Part shown: piece by piece, positions 14,757 to 22,710 of the stretch
Layout: each line of letters begins with the position of its first letter
Numbering within the stretch: position 1 is the first letter of the stretch
Assembly: GCA_902766515.1 (NCBI GenBank)
Contig: CACXEB010000135.1
Location: 1 to 23,201, forward strand
Direction of reading: 5' to 3'
Source of the DNA: an uncultured Eubacteriales bacterium
GTDB taxonomy: Bacteria; Bacillota_A; Clostridia; Christensenellales; Aristaeellaceae
DNA: 23,201 nucleotides
Made by a program: the position numbers and the translations under genes
The notes under the pieces: generated by a model
Seen by the model: the letters and a program-made list of their open reading frames with translations, nothing else
Database searches by the model: none
What the model was told of the DNA's origin: nothing

Positions 14757-15920
14757 ATGGGCGGTGAAAAACAGATCAGGGTGTGCTTCGTATCGGATGA
14801 CAGCACCTCGCTGACGGGCGGCGCCCGGTCCCAGGCGAGCCTGATGATGGGCCTGAGCCAGCAGGGCGTACAGCCCTTTTTTGTGTCGCACCGGCAGACG
14901 GTCCAGGTGGAAAACGCGCGGAAGAACGGCTATACCGTTGCCGTCATCCCGGCCAAGCTGTTCACGAACCCGCGGGGCCGGAACCGGGTCAGGTCCGTGC
15001 TGATGTATCCGGTCAAGCGCCTGTACAACGCCCTGCAGCGGCAGAAGATGAAGGCGTTCCTGCGGGAGCACCGGATCGAACTCGTCCACATCAACAGCCT
15101 GTTTTCCTGCATGGAGTGGGCGGCCGCCGCGAAGGCCTGCGGCATCCCGTATGTCTGGCATATCCGGGAGTACCTGGGTGACGATCATGGCTACTATGTC
15201 CGGGGTTGGGGCCGCTTCAGGAAATACCTGCGCGCTGCGAACGACCGCATCGCGATCTCGGATGACATCAAGCGGTATTGGGAAGGCCGGCTCGGCACAA
15301 CATGCACGCGGATCTACAACGGCCTGGAGCCGGAAATCTACCGCCGGGCCGCCGGCGGCCAGTGGACATCCCCCGCCGTGCGGTGTGCGCTGGTTGGCCG
15401 GGTGTCGGAGCAGAAGGGCCAGATGGTGGCCATCCGGGCGGTGGAGCAGCTGGTGAACGCCGGACGCCGCGATATCCGCCTGAAGATCGTGGGCGACCGC
15501 GATACGACGGATTTTGAGAAGATGATCAAAGCCTATGTCCGGGACAAGGGCCTGTCGGAGCAGGTGGAGATCCTGCCCTTCGCGAACGATGTCACAGAAG
15601 CCCTCCGGGACTGCGATGCGGGCGTCATGGCGTCCAACCGGGAGGCCTTCGGCCGGGTGACCATCGAATACAAAATGGCGGGGCTGATCGTCGTCGGCTC
15701 GGACGCCGGCGGCACGCGGGAGCTGATCCACGACGGGCAGGACGGCCTGCTGTTCCGGGTCAATGACAGCGGGGACCTGGCCGATAAGCTGCTGTGGGTG
15801 ATGGACCACCGGGAGGAGGCCCGCCGCATCGCCGAAGCCGGCCAGGCCCAGGCCTGCGATACGTTTTCCATCCAGTCGACCGTGAACAACGTCCTGGCGC
15901 TGTACAGGCAGATTATCTGA
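14757..15920 (+). CDS. Glycosyltransferase, GT4-like (GT-B fold)
   Basis: The 387-residue protein is a GT-B retaining glycosyltransferase. It has an N-terminal acceptor-side domain (GGARSQASLMMGLSQQG), a VWHIREYLGDD segment, IYNGLE, and a C-terminal nucleotide-sugar domain with VGRVSEQKG. The EX7E motif is Glu296 and Glu304 (SNREAFGRVTIE), followed by GSDAGGTRELI. It would add a sugar from a nucleotide donor to the growing lipid-linked repeat unit on the cytoplasmic face. GAGGG lies six bases before ATG 14757. It starts the assembly part of the locus, directly after phosphonopyruvate decarboxylase. Donor and linkage are unknown. Confidence 0.9.
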   Translation: MGGEKQIRVCFVSDDSTSLTGGARSQASLMMGLSQQGVQPFFVSHRQTVQVENARKNGYTVAVIPAKLFTNPRGRNRVRSVLMYPVKRLYNALQRQKMKAFLREHRIELVHINSLFSCMEWAAAAKACGIPYVWHIREYLGDDHGYYVRGWGRFRKYLRAANDRIAISDDIKRYWEGRLGTTCTRIYNGLEPEIYRRAAGGQWTSPAVRCALVGRVSEQKGQMVAIRAVEQLVNAGRRDIRLKIVGDRDTTDFEKMIKAYVRDKGLSEQVEILPFANDVTEALRDCDAGVMASNREAFGRVTIEYKMAGLIVVGSDAGGTRELIHDGQDGLLFRVNDSGDLADKLLWVMDHREEARRIAEAGQAQACDTFSIQSTVNNVLALYRQII

Positions 15921-15949
15921 CGGATCATCATCGATCTTGGAGACTGAAA

Positions 15950-17170
15950 GTGAAGTACAACTATCCGGTGCTGGAGGCGCTGTTTTATTACGGCATCTAT
16001 GTGCTGTTCATGATCCCTTTTGTGTTCGCGGACCTGTGCGTGGACAATAAAAGGGCCTGCAGGATCTGCATATTCATCGGGGCGTCGATGATGTGCGTCT
16101 TTGCGGGTATCCGCGGCCAGTCCGTCGGCACGGACACGCCGGGCACCCTGCTGGAGTTTTTCTGGCCGTCCCTGCCGTACAAGACCTGGTCGCAGGTGCT
16201 CAGCGCCGACAACGAGCTGCGGGAGCCCTTTTACCTGTACCTGTCCTTCCTGCTGCAGAAAATCACGCGCAAGGACTGGATTTTCCAGCTGTTCATGCAG
16301 GTGGTGACGACGGGACCGATCGCCGTGCTGGCTTATCAGAACCGGCACAAGTCGCCCGTTTCGATGACCATGTTCGCCTTTATGATGCTGTTTTACCAGG
16401 CGAGCTTCAACATTGCCAGGCACTGCGCCGCGGCTGCGTTCATGCTGCTGGCTGTGCACTTTTACAGGGAACACCGGTGGATCCGGGCGATCCTGCTGCA
16501 TGTTTGCGCACTTTTTCTGCATTCCAGCGCCAAGTACGGGACGGTGCTTTTCCTGGCGGTGTATCTTTTCATCCGGATCAGGAACAAGGCGCTCAAAAAT
16601 GTGGTCAGGGTCCTGCTGCTGATCGCGCTGGGCTATGCTGTCATGAACTGGAAATCGGTGACGATGCAGCTGACGCAGCTTTCGTTCTTTGAACGGCTCG
16701 GTGGCTACGCACAGAAATTCACTACCCAGACCGGCGAAAACCTGCAGTGGTTTGTCATGCGCCCGCGGACGATTTTTGACGAGGCGCTCCGGGTAGCCGG
16801 GTTCCTGATCATTGCGTTCATGCTGAAGGACCATGAAAAGTATGGGGACAGGACGATCCAGTTCATCAAGTACAGCATGCTGGTATCGGTCATGATCTTT
16901 ACCTTCTTTGTGATCGCGATCCAGTCCTATATGGGCAATCGGATCAGCCTGTACTATGACTTTCTGTGGATCCCTGCCTTCAGTTTCCTCTGCTCCAGGG
17001 ATGAAATCGAAAACGTTGCTCTGTCGAAGTACGAAAAGGTCACGATGCCTCGCGGAAACATATCCCTGAACACGATCGTCGCCGTTTTGTACTGCATCAG
17101 CTATAACGCGGTGATCTACATGTTTACAAACTGGGGCAATACGCTGCCCTACAAAGTAGGCGCATTGTAA
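15950..17170 (+). CDS. EpsG family polysaccharide polymerase (Wzy-like)
   Basis: The 406-residue protein is polytopic, with about ten hydrophobic segments, the first at residues ~9-30. The RGQSVGTDTPG segment early in the chain and NIARHCAAAAFMLLA match the EpsG family of Gram-positive glycan polymerases. It would join flipped, lipid-linked repeat units on the outer face of the membrane. I chose GTG 15950, with GGAG at 15939-15942 seven bases upstream. The frame is open upstream to 15794, but that stretch lies within the glycosyltransferase gene. It stands beside a Wzx-type flippase, as expected for a Wzx/Wzy pathway. Confidence 0.85.
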   Translation: MKYNYPVLEALFYYGIYVLFMIPFVFADLCVDNKRACRICIFIGASMMCVFAGIRGQSVGTDTPGTLLEFFWPSLPYKTWSQVLSADNELREPFYLYLSFLLQKITRKDWIFQLFMQVVTTGPIAVLAYQNRHKSPVSMTMFAFMMLFYQASFNIARHCAAAAFMLLAVHFYREHRWIRAILLHVCALFLHSSAKYGTVLFLAVYLFIRIRNKALKNVVRVLLLIALGYAVMNWKSVTMQLTQLSFFERLGGYAQKFTTQTGENLQWFVMRPRTIFDEALRVAGFLIIAFMLKDHEKYGDRTIQFIKYSMLVSVMIFTFFVIAIQSYMGNRISLYYDFLWIPAFSFLCSRDEIENVALSKYEKVTMPRGNISLNTIVAVLYCISYNAVIYMFTNWGNTLPYKVGAL

Positions 17171-17200
17171 GCCGGACGGGTGCGGGGAGACGCAGATCGC

Positions 17201-18664
17201 ATGAAAAACAAAGCGAACCTGAAAGCTAATTTTGTATATAATATCTGCTACCAGGTGCTGACGATCCTGCTGCCGCTGATTACCACGCCGTATATCGCGC
17301 GGGTGCTGGGTGCCGGCAACCAGGGCGTGTACGCAAAAACCCACTCGCTGGCGAACTATTTTTTCCTGTTCGCCCTGCTGGGCGTCAACAATTACGGCAA
17401 CCGCGCGATCGCCCGGGTCCGGGACAACCAGGAGAATACGGACAGGACCTTCTGGGAAATCTATTCCTTCCAGCTGTTCCTTTCGGTGCTGATGACTGCC
17501 GGCTATATGCTGTTCTGCCTGCGGTATACCGGAGACGAGCGGCTGATCTACCTGCTGCAGGGCTTTTATGTGCTGTCCGCCCTGTTTGATGTCAACTGGT
17601 TCTGCTACGGGCTGGAGCAGTTCAAGCTGACCACCATTCGCAGTACTGTGATCCGGCTGGGCATCCTGGCGGCGGTCTTCGTGTTTGTCCGCCAGCGCTC
17701 CGATATCTGGATCTACACGCTGATCCAGTCCGTCAGCTACCTGCTGTCCGCGATGGCGATCTGGCCGTACGTCCTGCGGCACACGCATTTTGTCCGGCCG
17801 ACCCTGCAGGGGATCCGGCAGCATATCCTCCCTAACCTGACGCTGTTCTGGCCGGTGGTCGCGGTCAGCCTCTACAACATCATGGACAAGCTGCTGCTGG
17901 GCTCCATGAGCACCAACGAGGAGGTGGCGTTTTACTCAAACGCCGAACAGATCGTCACGATCCCGACCCTGCTGATCCTGGCGCTGGACAACGTGGTGAT
18001 GCCGCGTATCTCCAACAGCGTTGCGAACCAGGAGCATGGCAGGGCGCAGGAACTGATGAACAGCGTGATGATGTTCGCCATGCTGTTCGCGTCAGCCATG
18101 GCTTTCGGCATTGCGGGTGTTTCGGACGTGTTCACACCGTGGTTCTACGGCGCAGGCTTTGAGCGCTGCGGATACTTTGTGCTGCTGCTGGCGCCGACCA
18201 TCCTGTTCAGGGGCTGGGCGGGGGCGCTCAGGACGCAGTTTATCATCCCGACGGGCCGGGACCGGATCTATGTGATCTCCCTGACCGCCGGCGCGGCAGT
18301 CAACCTGATCCTGGACCTCCTGCTGATTCCGCGCATGGCGGGCGTCGGCGCGATCATCGGCACTCTGGCCGCCGAGCTGGCCGTGGCCGCGGTGCAGTTT
18401 GCAATGTGCCGCAGGGATATTCCGCTCCGGAAATATCTGCGGGACGGGCTGGCTTTCATCCTGGTCGGCGGCGTCATGTATTTCCTGGTTGTCGCGGTCA
18501 AGTCACTGGGCCTGAGCGTCGTGCCGACCCTGCTGATACAAATCCTGGCCGGCGCGGTTGCCTACCTGCTCCTCTCGTGCGTATATATGATCAGGATTGC
18601 GCACGAACCGGTGCTGGTCAATGAAGCGCTGAAGACGCTCAGGATCCAGAAACGGTTCCGATGA
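17201..18664 (+). CDS. Wzx-type flippase (MOP superfamily polysaccharide exporter)
   Basis: The 487-residue protein has 12-14 hydrophobic segments and the family N-terminus, with LPLITTPYIARVLG followed by NQGVYA. This is typical of O-antigen/teichoic-type flippases that move undecaprenyl-linked repeat units across the membrane. It aligns over the usual full length of ~480 residues. ATG 17201 is preferred, with GGGGAGA at 17184-17190; an in-frame GTG at 17180 would add seven residues. The neighbours are the EpsG-like polymerase upstream and an ExoA-like glycosyltransferase downstream, each about 30 bases away. Confidence in the family is high; the transported glycan is inferred. Confidence 0.93.
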   Translation: MKNKANLKANFVYNICYQVLTILLPLITTPYIARVLGAGNQGVYAKTHSLANYFFLFALLGVNNYGNRAIARVRDNQENTDRTFWEIYSFQLFLSVLMTAGYMLFCLRYTGDERLIYLLQGFYVLSALFDVNWFCYGLEQFKLTTIRSTVIRLGILAAVFVFVRQRSDIWIYTLIQSVSYLLSAMAIWPYVLRHTHFVRPTLQGIRQHILPNLTLFWPVVAVSLYNIMDKLLLGSMSTNEEVAFYSNAEQIVTIPTLLILALDNVVMPRISNSVANQEHGRAQELMNSVMMFAMLFASAMAFGIAGVSDVFTPWFYGAGFERCGYFVLLLAPTILFRGWAGALRTQFIIPTGRDRIYVISLTAGAAVNLILDLLLIPRMAGVGAIIGTLAAELAVAAVQFAMCRRDIPLRKYLRDGLAFILVGGVMYFLVVAVKSLGLSVVPTLLIQILAGAVAYLLLSCVYMIRIAHEPVLVNEALKTLRIQKRFR

Positions 18665-18694
18665 ATAGCGCTGCAGAAGAGGAGAGATGAGAGC

Positions 18695-19717
18695 ATGAGC
18701 GGAATGACCGTGTCCTTCGCCGTCGTCGCCCTGAACGCGTCGGCGACCATCGACGCGCTTTTCGATTGCCTGCGGAGGCAGACCTATCCGCACGACCGTA
18801 TCGAAGTGATCCTGGTGGACAGCGCCTCGGCGGATGACACCCGGCGGAAAATGGAGCGATTCCGCGACGGAGCCGCGGACTTTCAGCGCGTCGTCGTGCT
18901 GGACAATCCCGGGAAGATCCTTCCCTGCGGATGCAACGTCGCTTTGAAGGCAGCCACAGGAGACGCGGTGCTGCGCGTGGATGCCCATACCACCCTGCCG
19001 GACAATTTCATCGCCCTGAACGTGCGGAATCTGGAGAAGGGCGAGGATATCTGCGGCGGCAAGGTGATCAGCGTACCGGCGGATCGGACGAAGTGGAGTG
19101 CGGTGCTGAACGAGGCGGAAAACTCGATGTTCGGCGGCAGCTTCGCGGCGTTCCGCCGCGCAGACACCGTCCGGTATGTCAGCGCCATCGCGTTCGCGAT
19201 CTACAGGAAGTCGGTGTTTGACAAAGTCGGCCTGTACAATGAGGCGCTCACCCGGACCGAGGACAACGACATGCACTACCGCATGAAGCAGGCCGGCTAC
19301 AGGTTCTACTATGATCCGGAAATCGTCTCCAAAAGGGAAACCAGGGGGACCCTGAGGGGCCTGCTCAGGCAGAAATACCTGAACGGCTATTGGATCGGCA
19401 GGACCCTGGCCGTGCAGCCCCGCTGCTTCTCGGTCTATCATTTTGTGCCGCTCCTGTTTGTACTGGCGATCTTCCTGGCCGCGGCGCTGGCGCTGTGCGG
19501 CGTCACATGGCCGGGAATCGTGCTGGCCTGTGCGTATGGCTGTGCGAATGCCGCCATGACGGTGATGACTGTGATCGGCAGCCCGGACCGGAACATCGGC
19601 TTCATCTGCCTGCCGGTCATCTTCTTCCTGCTCCATGTCTGCTACGGGGCGGGCACGGTGGCCGGCATTGCCGGGCTGCTCAGAAAACCGCATGACAAAA
19701 GGGGGAAAAGCGGGTGA
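18695..19717 (+). CDS. Glycosyltransferase family 2, ExoA-like, with C-terminal membrane segments
   Basis: The 340-residue protein has a GT-A domain with VDSASADD near residues 41-48, the metal-binding Asp96-Ala-His98 (VDAHTTLP) and TEDND at 188-192. The stretch from EAENSMFGGSFAAFR to the LRQKYLNGYW segment matches the layout of succinoglycan-type ExoA glycosyltransferases. Three or so hydrophobic helices follow after residue ~245, so it is membrane bound with a cytoplasmic catalytic domain. It would add one sugar to the lipid-linked repeat unit. AGAGGAGAG at 18678-18686 supports the ATG. It ends in a GTGA overlap with a small unknown gene. Donor and linkage are unknown. Confidence 0.92.
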   Translation: MSGMTVSFAVVALNASATIDALFDCLRRQTYPHDRIEVILVDSASADDTRRKMERFRDGAADFQRVVVLDNPGKILPCGCNVALKAATGDAVLRVDAHTTLPDNFIALNVRNLEKGEDICGGKVISVPADRTKWSAVLNEAENSMFGGSFAAFRRADTVRYVSAIAFAIYRKSVFDKVGLYNEALTRTEDNDMHYRMKQAGYRFYYDPEIVSKRETRGTLRGLLRQKYLNGYWIGRTLAVQPRCFSVYHFVPLLFVLAIFLAAALALCGVTWPGIVLACAYGCANAAMTVMTVIGSPDRNIGFICLPVIFFLLHVCYGAGTVAGIAGLLRKPHDKRGKSG

Positions 19718-19938
19718 CGCAGATCAATATCATGGAGCGCGGGGACACCGTGCTGACGGTCGACAGCCGTTTCCTCGCCATTCGGAAGGCGAGCGGCGAG
19801 GTGGAGATCTATCGTGTGTCCCTGAACGGGGACGGCCGGTTTACGGTCGATCCGAAGAAGATCGCGGTGATCGGCTACGGGGACGGCATGATCCGGGATC
19901 CGGACCCGGACGGCAAAGCGACGTATTTTTCTTTCTGA
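19714..19938 (+). CDS. Small protein of unknown function (74 residues)
   Basis: I do not recognise this gene. It starts at GTG 19714, overlaps the glycosyltransferase stop by four bases (GTGA), and has GGGGGAAAAG at 19701-19710. It therefore looks really translated and coupled to its neighbour. The product is soluble, without a signal peptide, cysteine pair or membrane segment. It alternates hydrophobic and polar residues in a way that suggests a small beta-rich fold. The C-terminal part is rich in Asp and Gly (GYGDGMIRDPDPDGK). It may be an accessory subunit or regulator of the flanking transferase or membrane protein; that is a guess from position. Confidence 0.65.
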   Translation: MTQINIMERGDTVLTVDSRFLAIRKASGEVEIYRVSLNGDGRFTVDPKKIAVIGYGDGMIRDPDPDGKATYFSF

Positions 19939-19960
19939 ACTGACAATAAGGTAGGGACGC

Positions 19961-21562
19961 ATGGCGCAGGACAAAAACACCGATCAGGCCTATCGCCTGG
20001 AGACCGTTGTATCCGGCCTGACAAAGGATCAGGCGGAAGCGATGGTCAACGAGTTTGCGAAGGCGAAAAATCAAATCGCCCCGGAAGCGCAGGCAACGGG
20101 AAAAATCATGGCCGCCAATCAGCGGCGCGACTGGCTGGGGCCGATCCGGCGCGGGCTGGCAAAGAAGGATCCGTTCACGCTGTGGCGGATCGTCCTGGTT
20201 TTCGTGATCTGCTGGCTGCCTTATGTGATCGTGACCTTCCCGGGCAACCTGGCCGGCGATTCCGGCACGGGCATCAGCGATTTCCTGGGATACACCCATG
20301 AGACGCCCAACAATCCCTGGTTCCAGAATATGCTCATGGCCGGCTTCTATTCCTTTGGGAAATGGCTCGGCAATCCCGATATCGGCATCTTCATCTACTG
20401 TATCCTGCAGACGGCGCTCTATATCGCCGTGCTGTCGTTAGTGATCAGCGAGCTGGGACGGCGCAGCAGGGTGGTGGGCTACACGCTGCTGGCGCTGTAC
20501 TGCCTGGTGCCGGTGTTCCCGATGTATGCGTTCCAGATGGGGAAGGATTCCAACTTTGCCCTGGCGATCATGGTCTTCGTCGTATATGCCCTGCGGGAGC
20601 TCAAAGACAGTGGATTCTGGCAGAATAAACGGTCTGCCGGGATGATCATGCTGATGATCGTGCTCATGGGCCTGTTCAGGAACAGCGCCGGCTGGGTGCC
20701 GGGCATCGCGTTCCTGCTGTATGCGGTGTTTGCCGTCAGGACGAAGCCGGTGATCAAAATGTCGGCCGCCGTCCTGGCGGTGCTGGTCGCGACGGCTGTG
20801 CTTCCCGGCGCGTTTGGGGTCCCGAAGGTGGAGACCAGGGAGAACATGTCCATGCCGCTGCAGACCATGGCGTATTATGCGACGGAGCACCCGTATGACA
20901 TGACGGACGAAGACAAGGCAATCATCAGCAGCGTGATCGATTATGATACCATGCTGAGCCGCTATGACCGCAATATCGCGGACAACATCAAAAACAAAGC
21001 AAAATTCAACGAGAAGACGACAGGACCGTTCCTGCAGCTGTGGTTCCGGAAATTCCTGAAGCATCCCCTGACGATGATCAACGGCATGTGGCTGAGCAAC
21101 GCAAAGTACATCATCCCGGACAGTTACGGCAAAATCAAGCCGCATGTGGTGGTCGGCTACTGGCTGTCCGATTATTTCCATGAGAAGCTGGGCCTATACA
21201 ACAGGAATCCCCACCTGAAGGCGATCGGCGATTATGTCAACTCATGGCTGAAAGCGCCGGTGGTGGACCTGTTTATCAAGATCGGCCTGTTTACGATCCT
21301 GCTGGTCGTGCTGGTGATTCTCGCGTTCGCGATGAAGATGCCGCGCTACCTGTTCTGCCTGTCACCGCTGCTGATGGTGCTGATTGGCTGCCTGCTGTCG
21401 CCGGTCAACGGATATTACCGTTACGCCTTCCCCATGATCGCGAGCGTGCCCATCGTGGCCGCGGATATGGGCTTCGTGATCAGGGACAGGATCAAGAGCC
21501 GCAGCCCGCGACCTGCGCCGAAGCCCCGGAAGAAAAAGCAGCCGAAGCTGCAGGCCGCGTGA
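19961..21562 (+). CDS. DUF6020-like / GT-C type membrane protein
   Basis: The 533-residue protein has a soluble N-terminus of ~70 residues and then ten or so membrane segments beginning at ~74-93. The first outside loop (PGNLAGDSG) carries Asp100, which is where GT-C glycosyltransferases keep their catalytic Asp. A long extracellular stretch in the middle (ETRENMSMPLQTMAYYAT and onward) resembles DUF6020 family proteins. The last ~30 residues are very basic (Lys/Arg/Pro) and should be cytoplasmic. Such proteins probably use a polyprenyl-phosphate sugar to decorate a glycan outside the cell; this is inferred from fold. It lies between the 74-residue protein and an O-acyltransferase, both fitting late tailoring. 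GGTAGGGA precedes the ATG. Confidence 0.7.
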   Translation: MAQDKNTDQAYRLETVVSGLTKDQAEAMVNEFAKAKNQIAPEAQATGKIMAANQRRDWLGPIRRGLAKKDPFTLWRIVLVFVICWLPYVIVTFPGNLAGDSGTGISDFLGYTHETPNNPWFQNMLMAGFYSFGKWLGNPDIGIFIYCILQTALYIAVLSLVISELGRRSRVVGYTLLALYCLVPVFPMYAFQMGKDSNFALAIMVFVVYALRELKDSGFWQNKRSAGMIMLMIVLMGLFRNSAGWVPGIAFLLYAVFAVRTKPVIKMSAAVLAVLVATAVLPGAFGVPKVETRENMSMPLQTMAYYATEHPYDMTDEDKAIISSVIDYDTMLSRYDRNIADNIKNKAKFNEKTTGPFLQLWFRKFLKHPLTMINGMWLSNAKYIIPDSYGKIKPHVVVGYWLSDYFHEKLGLYNRNPHLKAIGDYVNSWLKAPVVDLFIKIGLFTILLVVLVILAFAMKMPRYLFCLSPLLMVLIGCLLSPVNGYYRYAFPMIASVPIVAADMGFVIRDRIKSRSPRPAPKPRKKKQPKLQAA

Positions 21563-21578
21563 GGAAAGGCATGAAACC

Positions 21579-22607
21579 ATGACCGAAAACACCGAACGCC
21601 CGCAGGAAAGCAGACAGGACCGGATCGGATCGATCGATTTCCTGAAGGTCATCGGCCTGCTGGGCATCATCACCGCCCATACGGGGCCGCCGGAATGGAT
21701 GATCATGCTACGGTGCTTCGACGTGCCGCTGATGGTCATCCTGTCCGCCATGCTGGGGGAACGCTCCTACATGCGGAAGCTCAGCACGGCCGGCGCGCTC
21801 CGGACGTATTATGCGTCGCGGTTCAAGCGCCTGGTCATCCCGACCTGGCTGTTCCTGGTCCTGTATTTTACGCTGTCATGGATAATGAACGGTGAACGCA
21901 ATTCATTCAGGTATTATCTGGACTCGTTCCTGCTGACCCGTTACGGCATCGCCTATGTCTGGGTGATACTGGTCTATCTCTACAGCGCGCTGCTGATTCC
22001 CCTGTTCTGCCGATGGAAGCTGTCCTGGCAGGGCTTTGCGGCCGTGGCGGCGGCGTACGCGCTGTATGAGCTGATGTACCATCTGGGCATCGGGAAGGAC
22101 TGCCGGCTGGTGGACATGACGCTGTTTTACCTGGTCCCCTACGGGCTGCTGACCTGGCTGGGCTGCAATTACAGGCATATGCCGAAGCGGCTGCGGCTGG
22201 GCGTTATGGCGGGCTCGCTCATGCTGTTTGCCGGGCTGGCCGTGTACGGCCGCGTGACAGGCGGCGCGTGGGTTTCCGTGCAGGACATGAAATACCCGCC
22301 GCGGCTGTATTTCCTTGCCTACGGCGCCGGCTGCTCGTTCGCATTGCTGGCTTTCTGCGAACGGGTGCCGCTCCGGCTGTACCGCCATCCCGCGATCCGC
22401 TATATCTCGGAGCATTCCATGTGGATCTACCTGTGGCATATCCTGATGCTCAAGATCTATGAAAAGCTGAAGCTGCCGGAAATCTGGTACCTGAAGCTGG
22501 CGGCGGTCGTCCTGGCAGCGGTGTTCACCGTCATGTGCGTCAACTGCTGCCTCGATGCCGTGGAGAAGCGAAAAAAAATTTCCTGCCTGCGCTGGCTGAG
22601 AGGTTAA
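21579..22607 (+). CDS. Acyltransferase family 3 (membrane O-acyltransferase)
   Basis: The 342-residue protein has about ten hydrophobic segments and the acyltransferase-3 start RIGSIDFLKVIGLLGIITAH (residues 15-34), with the characteristic His34. Members such as OafA and WecH put acetyl or other acyl groups on glycans, using donor from the cytoplasm. Near the end, SEHSMWIYLWHILMLK is also typical. It is the last gene of the long run and probably O-acetylates the finished repeat unit. GAGGAAAGG (21561-21569) supports ATG 21579; an ATG at 21571 in another frame meets a stop at once. A promoter for the next gene begins 8 bases after the stop. Confidence 0.88.
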   Translation: MTENTERPQESRQDRIGSIDFLKVIGLLGIITAHTGPPEWMIMLRCFDVPLMVILSAMLGERSYMRKLSTAGALRTYYASRFKRLVIPTWLFLVLYFTLSWIMNGERNSFRYYLDSFLLTRYGIAYVWVILVYLYSALLIPLFCRWKLSWQGFAAVAAAYALYELMYHLGIGKDCRLVDMTLFYLVPYGLLTWLGCNYRHMPKRLRLGVMAGSLMLFAGLAVYGRVTGGAWVSVQDMKYPPRLYFLAYGAGCSFALLAFCERVPLRLYRHPAIRYISEHSMWIYLWHILMLKIYEKLKLPEIWYLKLAAVVLAAVFTVMCVNCCLDAVEKRKKISCLRWLRG

Positions 22608-22614
22608 AACCTAC

Positions 22615-22643
22615 TTTTCAACAAGGCCAAAACGTGCTATGAT
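22615..22643 (+). promoter_or_regulatory. Sigma-A type promoter with extended -10
   Basis: TTTTCA (22615-22620) stands 17 bases before TATGAT (22638-22643), and TG at 22635-22636 gives the TGnTATGAT extended -10 form. The stretch is AT-rich in an otherwise GC-rich window. Transcription would start near 22650, about 60 bases before the ATG at 22711. Confidence 0.72.
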
Positions 22644-22648
22644 ATGGG

Positions 22649-22681
22649 ATGAAAACTGTCGGCAAGGAATGCTGTTTTCAT
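22649..22681 (+). promoter_or_regulatory. Stem-loop at the predicted 5' end of the mRNA leader
   Basis: ATGAAAAC (22649-22656) is the exact reverse complement of GTTTTCAT (22674-22681), giving an 8-bp stem with a 17-base loop. It begins at or next to the predicted transcription start. It could stabilise the transcript's 5' end or, as DNA, be an operator just downstream of the promoter. Confidence 0.45.
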
Positions 22682-22710
22682 TGCTGAAAGAGAGACAGAG
22701 GAGGTTCACG

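Larger units (their letters stand above)
22608..22710. other. 103-bp intergenic region between transcription units
   Basis: This region holds the promoter and leader described separately. A short inverted repeat, AGGTTAAAACCT (22601-22612), spans the stop of the acyltransferase gene. Its stem is only 4-5 bp and no T-run follows, so no convincing terminator is visible; read-through from the long operon is possible. Confidence 0.6.

Noticed and set aside
12390..15809. 1139-codon open frame on the - strand
   Set aside because: It lies opposite five well-supported + strand genes, has a His/Asp/Arg/Val-rich composition typical of the antisense of GC-rich coding DNA, and shows no motif.
15794..15949. 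N-terminal extension of the EpsG-like protein to 15794
   Set aside because: It overlaps the end of the glycosyltransferase gene and encodes Gly/Pro/Arg-rich sequence; GTG 15950 has a well-spaced GGAG.
15533..17824. 763-codon open frame on the - strand
   Set aside because: It is antisense to the GT4, EpsG and Wzx genes; the protein is Gln/His/Arg-rich with no recognisable fold.
22601..22612. AGGTTAAAACCT as terminator of the long operon
   Set aside because: The stem is only 4-5 bp and no T-run follows.
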